A DNA stretch of 64,000 bases from Asticcacaulis excentricus CB 48 (GTDB lineage Bacteria; Pseudomonadota; Alphaproteobacteria; Caulobacterales; Caulobacteraceae). The position numbers were made by a program, and so were the translations under genes. The DNA lies in NCBI RefSeq assembly GCF_000175215.2, contig NC_014818.1, positions 124,001 through 188,000 on the forward strand. The letters run 5' to 3'. Shown piece after piece: positions 51,450 through 61,447 of the stretch (positions within the stretch are counted from its first letter, which is position 1; every line of letters begins with the position of its first letter). The notes under the pieces are model-generated. The model was not told the origin of the DNA. It did no database searches and saw only the letters and a program-made list of their open reading frames with translations.

Positions 51450-53807
51450 CTAAGTTTCGACCACAAGCGTGTCACCAACATAGACCTGATAGTCTTTGAT
51501 GCGACCCGTTACACCGTCTCCGCCTTGTCTCGGCGTATAACGGAAGCCCGCAACTTCGATTGTCCCGCCGAGGTCAATCGCCAGATAATGCGGGTGATCG
51601 CGGACGTCGGCAGAGCGAACGGCCGAATGCCAGAAATCGGCGGCCTGACCATTGATAGCGTTCACGGCCGCCCCGTTCAGGCTCGCGACCTCCTCACTAT
51701 CGACATAGGCCACCGACCAGTCCGACTGATTGATGGGCTGTCCCGCCCTATCGAGGAGGGCAATTTCGGCCACGGCGGCAAACCCTTTCTGGTCATGCGC
51801 ATTTTGCGAGACGAGGCAGAACTGTCGGCCGTTAGCCGGTGTCTCGAACATCACGTCCTGGCTGCTTGATCCCGGACGGAACGCCCCCGAATGGGTCGGA
51901 GGGATGTTTGCGAGCGCCAATGTGCGATTGGACTTCGGCTTCGGGAGATCCCTGTCGAGCCGCAACGCGTCCAGTATGGGGGTCGTTTGCCCGAGCACAA
52001 CCGGCTTGTCTGGCCCCGTAAGATCGAGGACCACAATTTCATTCACGCCCTTTTTAATCCAAGGGCCCGGAAGATACATGGTCTGAGTGGGGCCGATGCT
52101 CCAGTAGCGACCGAGACAGCGGCCATTGATCCACACGACGCCAAGGCCCCAGTTCGACATGTTCAGGAACGAATCGTCGCGTGACGTCGCGGTGAAAGTG
52201 CCGCGATAGAAGGACGGCCCGCTCGCGGTTTCCTTCGTCCAGTTGAGCTTCGGAAGGTTGCCATCGGCGCCGAAATCAATCGCCCGCAGTTCCCAGTTTA
52301 CGACAGGTATGGGCGCGGAGCCTTTGGGGGTAAACGTTACCGGCCCGTGAATGCCTTTGCGATCATGAACCTCCACCCCGAAATTCACGCGCGCGATGGT
52401 ATAGAGCAGGATTTCAATTACCGCATCATATGATCGGGCGGGGATAGTCACCGACGTGCGCTGATGGCGCACATCAAACGTGCCTACCTCTTTTCCATCG
52501 ACCCGGATCCAGGCCAGATCGCGCGCCTTATTCACCTTGAGGACGCCTTCAGGCCCGGCCGGCAAGACGGCCTTATAAGAGACCAGACCGCGACTGATGC
52601 CGTAAGCTTCGATGGATCGAAGCTCACTCGCCTGAATAGGGTTCGAGGTGTAGCCGGCGCTCACCGGGGCACACTCTTCAAGACTGAAGGGGGCGAGAGC
52701 CATCGTGTCCTTTTGCGGAGGGGGGGCGGGCAACCTTTCCCCGGCTTTCAAAAACGGCCGCATGGCTGAGCGGTAGGCCTCGAACTTTTCCCCGATCCGC
52801 CCCGCTTCGCTAATGGGCGCATCATAATCATAGCTGGTCGTGTCCGGCTGAAACGGTCGGTCACAACCTCCCCAGAGCCCAAAGCTCGTGCCCCCGTGCG
52901 CCATGTAGAGGCTGAAAGAGCCATTTTGTTGGAGCATCCACTTGATGTCGGCCACCGAGCTTTGAACGCCACCAGTTCTATGCCCGGCCCCCCAGACGTC
53001 AAACCACCCGGAATAGTATTCGCCGCACATCAAAGGCGCGCGTTGGACGGCGCGCAGAGTATTGAAGCCCGTTTCAGGATCATTGCCGAAGTTGGCAACG
53101 GACAATAGCTCCGGGATATGGGTTTTGGCGACAACGTGGGTCGGATTGCACTGAAAGAGTGGCACATCAAACCCGGCCTGCTCAACGGCCTTACGCATGC
53201 CTTGCAAATACTCAAGATCGTTTCCGAAAAATCCGTATTCGTTCTCGACCTGCACCATCAGGATGGGGCCGCCTTTGGTAACCTGAAGCGGGCCAAGATG
53301 GCGACCCACCTCCTCAATCCAGCGGTGCGCCGGCCCGGTGAAGGCCTCAGCGCGGGTGCGCAGAAATGCATCCCCTTCGGCCTTCAGCAACCACCAGGGC
53401 AGGCCCCCCATCTCCCATTCGGCACAGGCATAGGGGCCCGGTCGAAGAATGACCCAAAGACCTTCTTTCTGCGCCATGCGACAAAAGGCGGCGGCATCCC
53501 TCTGCCCCTCCCAGTCAAACTGGCCCTCGTTCCACTCGTGGTAATTCCAGAACAGATAAGCGCACACGGCATTTAACCCCATCGCCTTGATCATCTTGAG
53601 GCGATGCGGCCAGTACTCGCGGGGTACACGGGGGAAATGCATCTCGCCACATCGAATTTGGATAGGGCGGCCATCGAGGAGGAAGTCGGATGGCCCAATC
53701 TCAAAACGGTGCGCTTTAGCCAGAGCGGCGGCGCCCGGCATGAGCGTCGATACGGAGGCGGCCATACCAGCGGACAGGGTCAGGCGACGCGAGGGGAGAA
53801 AGGGCAT
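51450..53807 (-). CDS. GH35 beta-galactosidase
   Basis: A 785-residue enzyme with a Tat-type signal (SRRLTLSAGMAASVSTLMPG). The barrel has the GH35 signature FPRVPREYWPHRLKMIKAMG, GPYACAEWEMGGLPWWLL, MVQVENEYGFFG with acid/base glutamate near residue 187, and LMCGEYYSGWFDVWG with nucleophile glutamate near 262. Jelly-roll domains follow (WGLGVVWINGRCLGRYWSIGP) and a discoidin-like (F5/8 type C) region closes the protein: HYLAIDLGGTIEVAGFRYTPRQGG. That region stops early at YVGDTLVVET, so its end may be truncated. It would complement the GH2 enzyme on galactose-bearing side chains. A weak copy of the locus palindrome lies upstream at 53893-53904. The start codon has no strong ribosome site. 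Confidence 0.9.
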   Translation of the reverse strand: MPFLPSRRLTLSAGMAASVSTLMPGAAALAKAHRFEIGPSDFLLDGRPIQIRCGEMHFPRVPREYWPHRLKMIKAMGLNAVCAYLFWNYHEWNEGQFDWEGQRDAAAFCRMAQKEGLWVILRPGPYACAEWEMGGLPWWLLKAEGDAFLRTRAEAFTGPAHRWIEEVGRHLGPLQVTKGGPILMVQVENEYGFFGNDLEYLQGMRKAVEQAGFDVPLFQCNPTHVVAKTHIPELLSVANFGNDPETGFNTLRAVQRAPLMCGEYYSGWFDVWGAGHRTGGVQSSVADIKWMLQQNGSFSLYMAHGGTSFGLWGGCDRPFQPDTTSYDYDAPISEAGRIGEKFEAYRSAMRPFLKAGERLPAPPPQKDTMALAPFSLEECAPVSAGYTSNPIQASELRSIEAYGISRGLVSYKAVLPAGPEGVLKVNKARDLAWIRVDGKEVGTFDVRHQRTSVTIPARSYDAVIEILLYTIARVNFGVEVHDRKGIHGPVTFTPKGSAPIPVVNWELRAIDFGADGNLPKLNWTKETASGPSFYRGTFTATSRDDSFLNMSNWGLGVVWINGRCLGRYWSIGPTQTMYLPGPWIKKGVNEIVVLDLTGPDKPVVLGQTTPILDALRLDRDLPKPKSNRTLALANIPPTHSGAFRPGSSSQDVMFETPANGRQFCLVSQNAHDQKGFAAVAEIALLDRAGQPINQSDWSVAYVDSEEVASLNGAAVNAINGQAADFWHSAVRSADVRDHPHYLAIDLGGTIEVAGFRYTPRQGGDGVTGRIKDYQVYVGDTLVVET

Positions 53808-54121
53808 ACCGGCAGACTTTCCTGAATAGTGTCACCCACCGAAGGGTTCATGCAGAAAATTATATGACAAATATGCCCGAAGCAACGAGAAATTGTCAGA
53901 CCTATGGCCGGCGGGAGAAAGTGGTATTGGCACTTCCGGCAGTTATCAGCCTCACCGCTGACTACGTATGAAACCGTGAAATTGAACTTACCCCGCCCAT
54001 CGGCGAACGTCGGTCGTTGCGAGAGATGCAGCCGAGGCCGCGTGTCGTCGTGCCCGCTGCCTGATGTTCACTCTTTGTCTGATGATGCTGCACATTTGAA
54101 CTTTGGTTATTTGCGGCCTAT
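53808..54121. other. Intergenic stretch with one weak operator-like site
   Basis: No gene is visible. TTGTCAGACCTA at 53893-53904 matches 9 of 12 positions of TTGACAGGCCAA and would be upstream of the GH35 gene on the minus strand. A TATAAT-like element occurs on the minus strand near 53865. Both are weak signals. Confidence 0.3.
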
Positions 54122-55423
54122 GTGAGCAGTCGGCATATGTATGGTTTAAAATTGCGGATACTTTATTTTAATTTCGCGGGAGCCGGCTCAATAAAAACGC
54201 GGGCCTCAGAAGAGGTGAAATGTAACCGTTCCGTATCCGCGCTGGCAGGCGGCATCGATCCGAACTGCGCTCAAGGAGCGCAGGTCCTCCTGCTGGAAGG
54301 GCCGAGGCAGTGCGGAAAGACCACACTTGCCCGACAGATAGCTGGAGGAGGCGAAGGGACAATCTACCGCACGTTGGATGATCAGACCCTTCTCAATTCG
54401 GCCATCGAAGATCCCCATGGCTTTGTCGCCCACGGCAATGAGTTAATGATCATTGATGAGGTACAACGCGCCCCTCTTTTATTACCCGCTGTGAAGAAGG
54501 ATGTCGACGAGAACGAAACACCAGGCCGTTTTATCCTCACGGGCTCTGCCAATTTTCAGTCCCTACCCAAGGTTAATGAGTCCATGGCTGGGCGTGTCCG
54601 AAAAGTGCGTCTCAGACCGCTCAGCGAGGGCGAATTGGAAAATGCTCAGCCGCAATTCCTGGCAAGAATCTTTGCCGGCGATGTGAAGGGCCTGCCGGCA
54701 TCTAACTTGAACAAGGACGACTATCTCACCTGGGCCCTCCGCGGCGGCTTTCCTGAGGTCGTACGACTGGAAAGCGACCGGCAGCGCCGCCTGTGGCATA
54801 AGGACTACGTGCAGGCGCTCATTGATTGCGACCTTAGGGATATCGCCAATATCCGCCTGGTTATCGAAATATATGGATGTATCAGCTATCGGCGCTTCGC
54901 TCGCGCTGACCCATGGGACACTCGAGTCTTATATCAAAGCCGTTGAAACCTTATATCTGGTCGATCGTGTCCGCCCTTGGACAAAGACCGACTACGCACG
55001 GGTCGGCAAGAAAGATAAATTGTTCATGGCAGATACCGGCCTGACGGCGTCCTGCATGGGGTGGTCTCTGGACAAGGTGCGGCTGAACGGCGAATTGAAC
55101 GGCAAACTGATAGAGACATTTGTCTACACCCAACTTGCAGCGCTGGTCGATGCGAGTTCGGGGGAGTACACACTCAGTCATTACCGGGACCGGGAAAAAC
55201 GTGAAGTCGATTTCCTTGTTGAGAACGATGACGCCATTGTGGGCGTCGAAGTAAAAGCCGGAACAAATATCGACGCGAACAGTTCAAGCACCTGAAGTGG
55301 TTCAAGGCGAATATGGCGGGGGAAAAACCCTTCTACGGCATCGTGCTTTATTCGGGCGAGTATACCGTATCTTTCGGCGAGGGCCTTTGGGCGGTCCCCA
55401 CTAGCGCGCTTTGTTGCGCATAA
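54122..55423 (+). pseudogene. Frameshifted AAA ATPase of the DUF4143 family
   Basis: Three consecutive frames together make one ATPase of the AAA_14/DUF4143 group. Frame one carries the Walker A motif LLEGPRQCGKTTLA, Walker B LMIIDEVQRAPLLL and FILTGSANF. After DLRDIANIRL the reading continues in a second frame from about 54850 (ISAIGASL-like VSAIGASLALTHGTLESYIKAVETLYL, then KLFMADTGL and REVDFLVENDDAIVGVEVKAG). From about 55274 it returns to the first frame (REQFKHLKWFKANMAGEKPFYGIVLYSG) up to the stop at 55421. The first junction also seems to lack some residues. The N-terminus is poorly conserved. Such ATPases are common in mobile or toxin-antitoxin-like settings; this copy is not functional. 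Confidence 0.85.
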
Positions 55424-55464
55424 TATAAGTTCGGAGAAGTGTTACCAGGCCCGAACAAAGAGCG

Positions 55465-57225
55465 TTAGAGTTTAGAGGCGATGTACGCGCGCCATCCGCC
55501 AAGATCGGTTATATCGGTCGCGCCTACGACAGCGCGCGGTTCAGCCACAAATCCCTTGACCTGTTCGCCACTTTTGAGCGTCACCGTTCCGATGGCCAGA
55601 GGCGGCGGCACTTCCGCGACAAAGCTCCCGAATGCCGCGACGCTCAGTTCATAGATTTCGACCTCGATGCCTGTACCGCTGTTGTCGTGTATGAGGGCAG
55701 GCTTCGGCGGGACAGTGTCGGCCATGGCATAGAGCTTGTAGGTTGCCGCCGTCGTGGTCTTTTCGATAAATTTTGCGTCGCGCGAAGTGAGCTGCCAATG
55801 GAGCGGCATGCCTTCAAGGTGCGCGCCGACGACGCTGAGTTTGATCGTGTCCATGCGTGACTCCTGTGTGAGGTCGTAATCGGGGCGAGCGTAGGCATTG
55901 TGCCCATTCCATTGGCTAGCGAAATCCAGCAACGCATTGTCAGTTGCTGCCGAACCGATAAAGGTGATGCCGAAGCCGGTGCCGTTCGGGCGGAAACCGG
56001 CGGGCACGGCGACGGCTGCCATATCCAGCAGATTGACGAAATTGGTATAGAGGCCGAGATTGGCGTTGAGTGCGAGCGGGGACGCCTGCATCTCCTTGAC
56101 GCGGTAAATGGTCGGCGCGGTCGGCAGCATCAGGATGTCGATGTCGTCCCACAGCTCTTCCGCATAGCGTTTATAACCGGCGAGCTTGTAGTGGCCGTCA
56201 AAGGTTTCGACCCCAGTGACGGTGAGCCCCCCTTCGACGATCTGGCGCACCGTGGAGTCAATGGACGCCGGCGAGGCTTTGAGAAAATCGGCGATGGCGG
56301 CGGTGCGTTCGGCGACCCAGGGGCCGGAATAGAGAAGGGCGGCCGCTGCACTCAACGGGGCAAGGTCGATCTCCACCACCTCAAAGCCCATGCCTATGAG
56401 ACGCTCAAGCGCCCGGGCGTAAAGGTATTCTGAATGGATATCACCGCACCAGTTCAACTGCGACGCGACCCCGATCCGGCGCACGGGACGCGCTACAGGG
56501 GGCAGGTCGCGTGAATATTCATCCTTTGCATCGTATCCACCGACCACGGAATCCACCAATGCCGCGTCTTTCGGATCTTCGGTGAAGACGCTGATGCAGT
56601 CCAGCGTCCGGCAGGCCGGGACCAGGCCCGTTGTGCTCCAGCGGCCTTTGGTTGGCTTGTATCCGGTGAGATGGTTGAAAGCCGCGGGGACGCGGCCCGA
56701 TCCGGCCGTGTCGGTTCCAAAGGCGAAGGCGACGAGGCCCGCTGCCGTGGTGACCGCTGAACCGGAACTTGATCCACCGCTGACATAGGCGCGGTTGAAG
56801 ACGCAGCGCGGCGCGCCGTATGGGCTGCGGCTGCCATTCAGACCCGTAGCGAACTGGTCGAGATTGGTCTTGCCGACAAGTATGGCGCCGGCGTCGAGCG
56901 CCTTTTGCACCACGGTTGCGTTGGAGGTCGCGGCATAGGCATAGTCCGGGCAGCCAGCCGTCGTGTCGAAACCTATAGCATCAATATTGTCCTTCACCGC
57001 GAAAGGCACTCCGGCCAGCGGCAGGTGCGTACCCGCCTTGACCTGAGCGTCGATGTCGCGGGCGCGGGCGCGAAGGGTTTCGGCCTCGGCCCGCGAGATC
57101 CATGCCTGCGGTTGGACCTCGTCGTATTCGGCCAGACGTGCGATAACGTCCTCGACGACCGCTAGTGCAGAGGTCTGCCCGCTATTCACGGCATCAGCAA
57201 TCTGTGCGGCATGGAGGCGATCCAT
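55465..57225 (-). CDS. atzF: Allophanate hydrolase
   Basis: A 586-residue cytoplasmic enzyme hydrolysing allophanate to two ammonia and CO2. The amidase-signature domain shows the Ser-cisSer-Lys triad: K78 in PFAVKDNID, the cis-serine in VSGGSSSGSA (about 152-154) and the nucleophile S176 in GTDTAGSGRVP. A C-terminal allophanate-hydrolase domain (VVGAHLEGMPLHWQL, then YELSVAAFGSFV) follows. Its ATG overlaps the stop of the carboxylase gene by one base, so the two are translationally coupled, and it is the last gene of the operon. Allophanate is the product of urea carboxylase, and also of guanidine carboxylation followed by deimination. Confidence 0.95.
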   Translation of the reverse strand: MDRLHAAQIADAVNSGQTSALAVVEDVIARLAEYDEVQPQAWISRAEAETLRARARDIDAQVKAGTHLPLAGVPFAVKDNIDAIGFDTTAGCPDYAYAATSNATVVQKALDAGAILVGKTNLDQFATGLNGSRSPYGAPRCVFNRAYVSGGSSSGSAVTTAAGLVAFAFGTDTAGSGRVPAAFNHLTGYKPTKGRWSTTGLVPACRTLDCISVFTEDPKDAALVDSVVGGYDAKDEYSRDLPPVARPVRRIGVASQLNWCGDIHSEYLYARALERLIGMGFEVVEIDLAPLSAAAALLYSGPWVAERTAAIADFLKASPASIDSTVRQIVEGGLTVTGVETFDGHYKLAGYKRYAEELWDDIDILMLPTAPTIYRVKEMQASPLALNANLGLYTNFVNLLDMAAVAVPAGFRPNGTGFGITFIGSAATDNALLDFASQWNGHNAYARPDYDLTQESRMDTIKLSVVGAHLEGMPLHWQLTSRDAKFIEKTTTAATYKLYAMADTVPPKPALIHDNSGTGIEVEIYELSVAAFGSFVAEVPPPLAIGTVTLKSGEQVKGFVAEPRAVVGATDITDLGGWRAYIASKL

Positions 57226-60200
57226 CAGATCGCCTCCAGCGCCAGGAGAGGTGCGCCCGGATTGACCGGTTTACCCTCTTCGACATAGACGGCGCGCACG
57301 ATCCCCTTGTGTGGCGCACCGATACCGCATTCGGTCTTCATGGCTTCGATAACCGCAATGATCGCGCCTCTTTCCACCGTGTCTCCGGCCTTAACGTGCA
57401 TCTTCCAGATCGAACCGCCAAACGGGGATTCGATCAGTTCGCTGCCTTCCGGTGCGATAATCTCCTCGTTATCCGTCTCGATCGCTGTGTCAGCGGTGAG
57501 CGCTGCCACGCGGTCGAACTCACCGCGCGCCTGCCAGTCTTCGCGTTCGGCGAGGAAGGCGGCCTCACGCTGCGTCTGGAAAGCCGAGATGCTGTCGGCT
57601 TCCTGCGTCAGAAACGCGCGGTAGTCTTTCAGGCGGAAGACGCTGTCTTCCACCTTAATGGCCCGACGACCCAGCGGGAAATCACGCCGCCAGTCGGTCA
57701 GTTCCTCATGGCTAACCGGGAAGAAGCGGATCTGATCGAAGAAACGCAACAGCCACGGCTTGCCGTCGACGAAGGCATCGGTCTGCCGATAGGTGTTCCA
57801 GACCTGAATAGTGCGGCCAAATAGCTGGTAGCCGCCTGGGCCCTCCATGCCATAGATGCACATGTAAGCGCCGCCAATACCCACTACGTTGGGCGGCGTC
57901 CAGGTTCGGGCGGGGTTGTACTTCGTCGTCACCAGTCGATGGCGCGGGTCGATCGGCGTGGCGACCGGCGCGCCGAGGTAGACATCTCCCAATCCCATGA
58001 CGAGATAGTGTGCGTCGAAGACGGTGCGCTTGACGTCGTCGGCGCTGTTCAGGCCATTCACCCGGCGGATGAATTCGATATTATCCGGGCACCAGGGAGC
58101 GTCGTCGCGCACGGAGGCCATGTACTTGTCGATGGTCTGATAGATGGCGGGATCACCCCAACTCAAGGGCAGGTGCACGATGCGCGAGGGGATTTCGAAG
58201 TCGTCCAGGGTGCCTAAGCGGTCTTCGGCTGAGATCAACTCGTCGAGGAGCGTGCCCTGCGGCAGAATGCGGCTGTCGAAATGGATCTGGATCGAACGGA
58301 TACCCGGCGTGACGTCGATGATCCCGGCGAGCTTTGCGGCTTCGATTTCCAGGAGTAGGGCGTGAACGCGCAGACGCAATTCGATATCGAGTACGATCGG
58401 GCCGTACTCGACCAGAAGGTGCCTGTCGCCCTGGCGGCGATAAACGACCTGTGGCCGGTCACCCTGGGCGGGAAGCGTGTGTAGAATGGGCGAGGCGCAG
58501 GCTGTAAAATCAGGCAGGGACGGCGAGGCCGTGAGTGCGGCGATGGATGCGTCTTGCGCCCGTTCGGCCGCCACCGCATAGGCGTCATCGACAGGCACGA
58601 AGCGCACCGTGTCCCCAGGGGCCAGTTGCCCAATTTTCCAAAGATCGGCCTGTATGACCACGAACGGACAGACGAAACCGCCGAGCGACGGGCCGTCGGG
58701 ACCGAGGATGATCGGCATGTCGCCGGTGAAATCGACCGCGCCGATGGCATAGGCGTTGTCGTGGATGTTCGACGGGTGCAGCCCGGCTTCGCCGCCGTCC
58801 TTACGCGCCCATTCTGGCTTAGGGCCAGACAGGCGGATACCGGTGCGGTTGGAATTATAGTGCACCTTCCACGCTGTGCCCGCGACCATCTCGATGTCGC
58901 CGGGGGTGAAGAAGTCCGGCGCGCCGTGCGGGCCGTACAGGACATGCAGCTCCCATTCGCGCGTCAAGGCGGGGCGCAGGGCTTCCGGCAAAACCGCTTC
59001 CTCGGCGGATGACGCCGCACTGAGATGCAGGGTATCGCCCGTAGTGACGCCGCGCCCGGCGTGACCGCCGAACTCACCCAGCACGAAGGCCGAGCGACTG
59101 CCCAGATAGGCGGGCACATCGAAGCCCCCGGCGACCAGCAGATAACCGCGCAGGCCCGCGCCGAGGACGCGACCTATTTTGAGGGTCTGGCCCGCCTTGA
59201 CCGCAAAGGGTTGGTAGAGGGGGGCCGTTCCGCCGTCCAGCGTCGCTTCGAAGGCGGCACCCGTCAGGCATACGGTCGTCGCCGCCTTGAAGGTGAGCGT
59301 CGGCCCGGCAGCGGTAAACTCCAATCCAGCCGCGTCCGCGCCATTGCCCAGCAGGCGATTGCCAAGCCGGAAGGCCAGCGAATCCATCGGCCCTGACGGC
59401 GGTACGCCGACATCCCAATAGCCCTGCCGACCAGGATAGTCCTGCACCGTAGTGGCTGGGCCTCCGGACAGCACCTTGACCGTGTTCGGGGCATAGGGGA
59501 TCTGTTCCAGTGCCCGTGTGGAAACCTTGCCGCTGGTGAAGGCGTCAGAGCGGACAACGGTGCGAAGCCAGTTGAGATTGGTCTCGATCCCGGCCAATCT
59601 CGTTTGATCCAACGCTTCGGCCAAAGCCTTGGCTGCCGTCTCGCGGTCGGGCGCGGTGACAATCAGCTTGGCCAGCATGGGGTCATAGTAGGCGCTGACA
59701 TCCGAACCCGACGTCACCCAGCCATCGACGCGCGGCCCTTGCGGAAATTTCACCTCGATCAGGCGACCCGACGACGGACGATAGCCTTCGGCCGGGTCTT
59801 CGGCATAGAGGCGCACCTGTATCGACGCGCCTTCGCAGTTCGGCGTCGATTTTAGGAAGCTGTAATCGCCTGCCGCGCCCCGTATCATCCACTCGACCAG
59901 ATCGACGCCCGTGACCTGTTCGGTAACGCCATGTTCGACCTGCAGGCGGGTGTTGACCTCAAGGAAGAAAAAATCGTCGCGGTCGGCATCGTAAAGGAAT
60001 TCGACTGTTCCGGCGGAGCGGTAATTCGCACCACAGGCCAAACGCACGGCAGCGTCCATCAGTGCCTGGCGCGTGGCGTCGGGCAGGTGCGGGGCAGGCG
60101 TTTCCTCGACGACCTTCTGATTGCGGCGCTGCAACGAGCAATCGCGTTCGCCAAGCGCCATGACGTGGCCCTGGCCGTCGCCGAAGACCTGCACCTCGAT

Positions 60201-60833
60201 ATGGCGGGCGATGGCGACATAGCGTTCCAGGAACACACCGCCGTCGCCGAAATTGCCCGCCCCCAACCGCGCCACGGTCGCGAAACCTTCGCGGATGTCG
60301 ACCTCGCTGTAGCAGACCTTCATACCGATCCCGCCGCCGCCAGCCGTGGCCTTAAGTATGACCGGATAGCCTATCGTGTCCGCGGCTGAAATGGCCGCGT
60401 CCTCGTCGGTCAGAAGGTCGGTGCCGGGGGCGAGCGGCACGCCCAGCGCCTGCGCCATGTCACGTGCTGTATGTTTGAGGCCAAAGGCGCGGATGTTGTC
60501 CGGGGTCGGGCCGATAAAGACTATGCCTTCGGCTTCACACCGTTCGGCAAAAACCGCGTTTTCCGACAGAAAGCCGTAGCCCGGATGGATGGCCTGTGCG
60601 CCCGTGTGGCGCGCGGCTTTGAGTATGGCCTCAACGTTGAGATAGCTGTCGCGGGCGGGCGCCGGGCCGATATGAACGGCTTCGTCGGCTTCAGCGACGT
60701 GCAACGATCCCGCATCCGCGTCACTGAACACCGCGACCGAGCCGATGCCCATCTTGCGCAGGGTACGGATGATGCGGCAGGCAATGGCGCCACGGTTGGC
60801 GATGAGAACCTTGGTGAAGACGGGCTTAGTCAT
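57225..60833 (-). CDS. Biotin-dependent urea/guanidine carboxylase
   Basis: A 1202-residue multidomain enzyme. In order it has a biotin-carboxylase/ATP-grasp domain (KVLIANRGAIACRIIRT, ATAGGGGIGMKVCY, HIEVQVFGDGQGHVMALGERDCS), two KipA/KipI-like carboxyltransferase domains (AHS2 then AHS1, from about residue 460 to 1060) and a C-terminal biotinyl domain with the biotinylation lysine in VIEAMKTECG near residue 1163. It carboxylates urea to allophanate or guanidine to carboxyguanidine. Linkage to two DUF1989 genes points to guanidine, because in characterised systems those proteins form carboxyguanidine deiminase. The start overlaps the upstream gene by four bases (ATGA). Confidence 0.92.
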   Translation of the reverse strand: MTKPVFTKVLIANRGAIACRIIRTLRKMGIGSVAVFSDADAGSLHVAEADEAVHIGPAPARDSYLNVEAILKAARHTGAQAIHPGYGFLSENAVFAERCEAEGIVFIGPTPDNIRAFGLKHTARDMAQALGVPLAPGTDLLTDEDAAISAADTIGYPVILKATAGGGGIGMKVCYSEVDIREGFATVARLGAGNFGDGGVFLERYVAIARHIEVQVFGDGQGHVMALGERDCSLQRRNQKVVEETPAPHLPDATRQALMDAAVRLACGANYRSAGTVEFLYDADRDDFFFLEVNTRLQVEHGVTEQVTGVDLVEWMIRGAAGDYSFLKSTPNCEGASIQVRLYAEDPAEGYRPSSGRLIEVKFPQGPRVDGWVTSGSDVSAYYDPMLAKLIVTAPDRETAAKALAEALDQTRLAGIETNLNWLRTVVRSDAFTSGKVSTRALEQIPYAPNTVKVLSGGPATTVQDYPGRQGYWDVGVPPSGPMDSLAFRLGNRLLGNGADAAGLEFTAAGPTLTFKAATTVCLTGAAFEATLDGGTAPLYQPFAVKAGQTLKIGRVLGAGLRGYLLVAGGFDVPAYLGSRSAFVLGEFGGHAGRGVTTGDTLHLSAASSAEEAVLPEALRPALTREWELHVLYGPHGAPDFFTPGDIEMVAGTAWKVHYNSNRTGIRLSGPKPEWARKDGGEAGLHPSNIHDNAYAIGAVDFTGDMPIILGPDGPSLGGFVCPFVVIQADLWKIGQLAPGDTVRFVPVDDAYAVAAERAQDASIAALTASPSLPDFTACASPILHTLPAQGDRPQVVYRRQGDRHLLVEYGPIVLDIELRLRVHALLLEIEAAKLAGIIDVTPGIRSIQIHFDSRILPQGTLLDELISAEDRLGTLDDFEIPSRIVHLPLSWGDPAIYQTIDKYMASVRDDAPWCPDNIEFIRRVNGLNSADDVKRTVFDAHYLVMGLGDVYLGAPVATPIDPRHRLVTTKYNPARTWTPPNVVGIGGAYMCIYGMEGPGGYQLFGRTIQVWNTYRQTDAFVDGKPWLLRFFDQIRFFPVSHEELTDWRRDFPLGRRAIKVEDSVFRLKDYRAFLTQEADSISAFQTQREAAFLAEREDWQARGEFDRVAALTADTAIETDNEEIIAPEGSELIESPFGGSIWKMHVKAGDTVERGAIIAVIEAMKTECGIGAPHKGIVRAVYVEEGKPVNPGAPLLALEAI

Positions 60834-61447
60834 TGATCAGTGACCACCATGCGGATCGGTGTGGGATTAAAGCCGTTGCAGGGATTATTGATCTGCGGGC
60901 AGTTGGAGACGACGACTTCGACATCCATCAGGGCTTCGAGATCGACGGTCAGGCCGGGCGCGGAAATGCCATCGACAATCCCTAGGGTTCCATCGGATTC
61001 CACCGGCACATTCATGAAGAAGTTGATATTCGATACCATGTCGCGCTTGCCGCGGCCTTTGGTGGCGTTGGCCGTCAGGAAGTTGTCGACGCACGAATGC
61101 TGCGACTTGGTGTGGTGGCCGTAACGCAGAGTGTTGGACTCACAGCTGCACGCCCCGCCGATCGTGTCGTGATGGGCGACCGAGGTGGCGACGATGCGCA
61201 TCATCGGGTTGCCTTCGTTGGATAACAGAATGGCGCCTTCGCGCAGAAAGAGATTGCCCTGCGCCGCTATAGTGTCTTGAGCACTATAGCGTTCGGCATC
61301 ATCGTCGGCGGCGTACATCAGGAAGTCGACGGCCTGATTGCCTTCGAGGTCGATAATGCGTAAGCGCTGGCCCGCCCTTACCGTATGTATCCACGGCGCT
61401 CTGGCAACGACGGTTTCGTCATAGATGATCGTTTCGGTCATGGTCAT
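60830..61447 (-). CDS. DUF1989 protein, carboxyguanidine deiminase subunit (shorter)
   Basis: A 205-residue cytoplasmic protein of the urea-carboxylase-associated (DUF1989) family. Conserved parts are VRAGQRLRIIDLEGNQAVDFLMY, DTIAAQGNLFLREGAILLSNEG, GGACSCESNTLRYG, SCVDNFL and NCPQINNPCNGFNPTPIR; several cysteines and histidines may bind a metal. In bacteria that grow on guanidine, two such proteins together deiminate carboxyguanidine to allophanate. The gene overlaps the next by four bases and the previous by one (TAATG), so translation of the pair is tightly linked. Which of the two is CgdA and which CgdB I cannot decide with certainty, so no symbol is given. Confidence 0.88.
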   Translation of the reverse strand: MTMTETIIYDETVVARAPWIHTVRAGQRLRIIDLEGNQAVDFLMYAADDDAERYSAQDTIAAQGNLFLREGAILLSNEGNPMMRIVATSVAHHDTIGGACSCESNTLRYGHHTKSQHSCVDNFLTANATKGRGKRDMVSNINFFMNVPVESDGTLGIVDGISAPGLTVDLEALMDVEVVVSNCPQINNPCNGFNPTPIRMVVTDQ

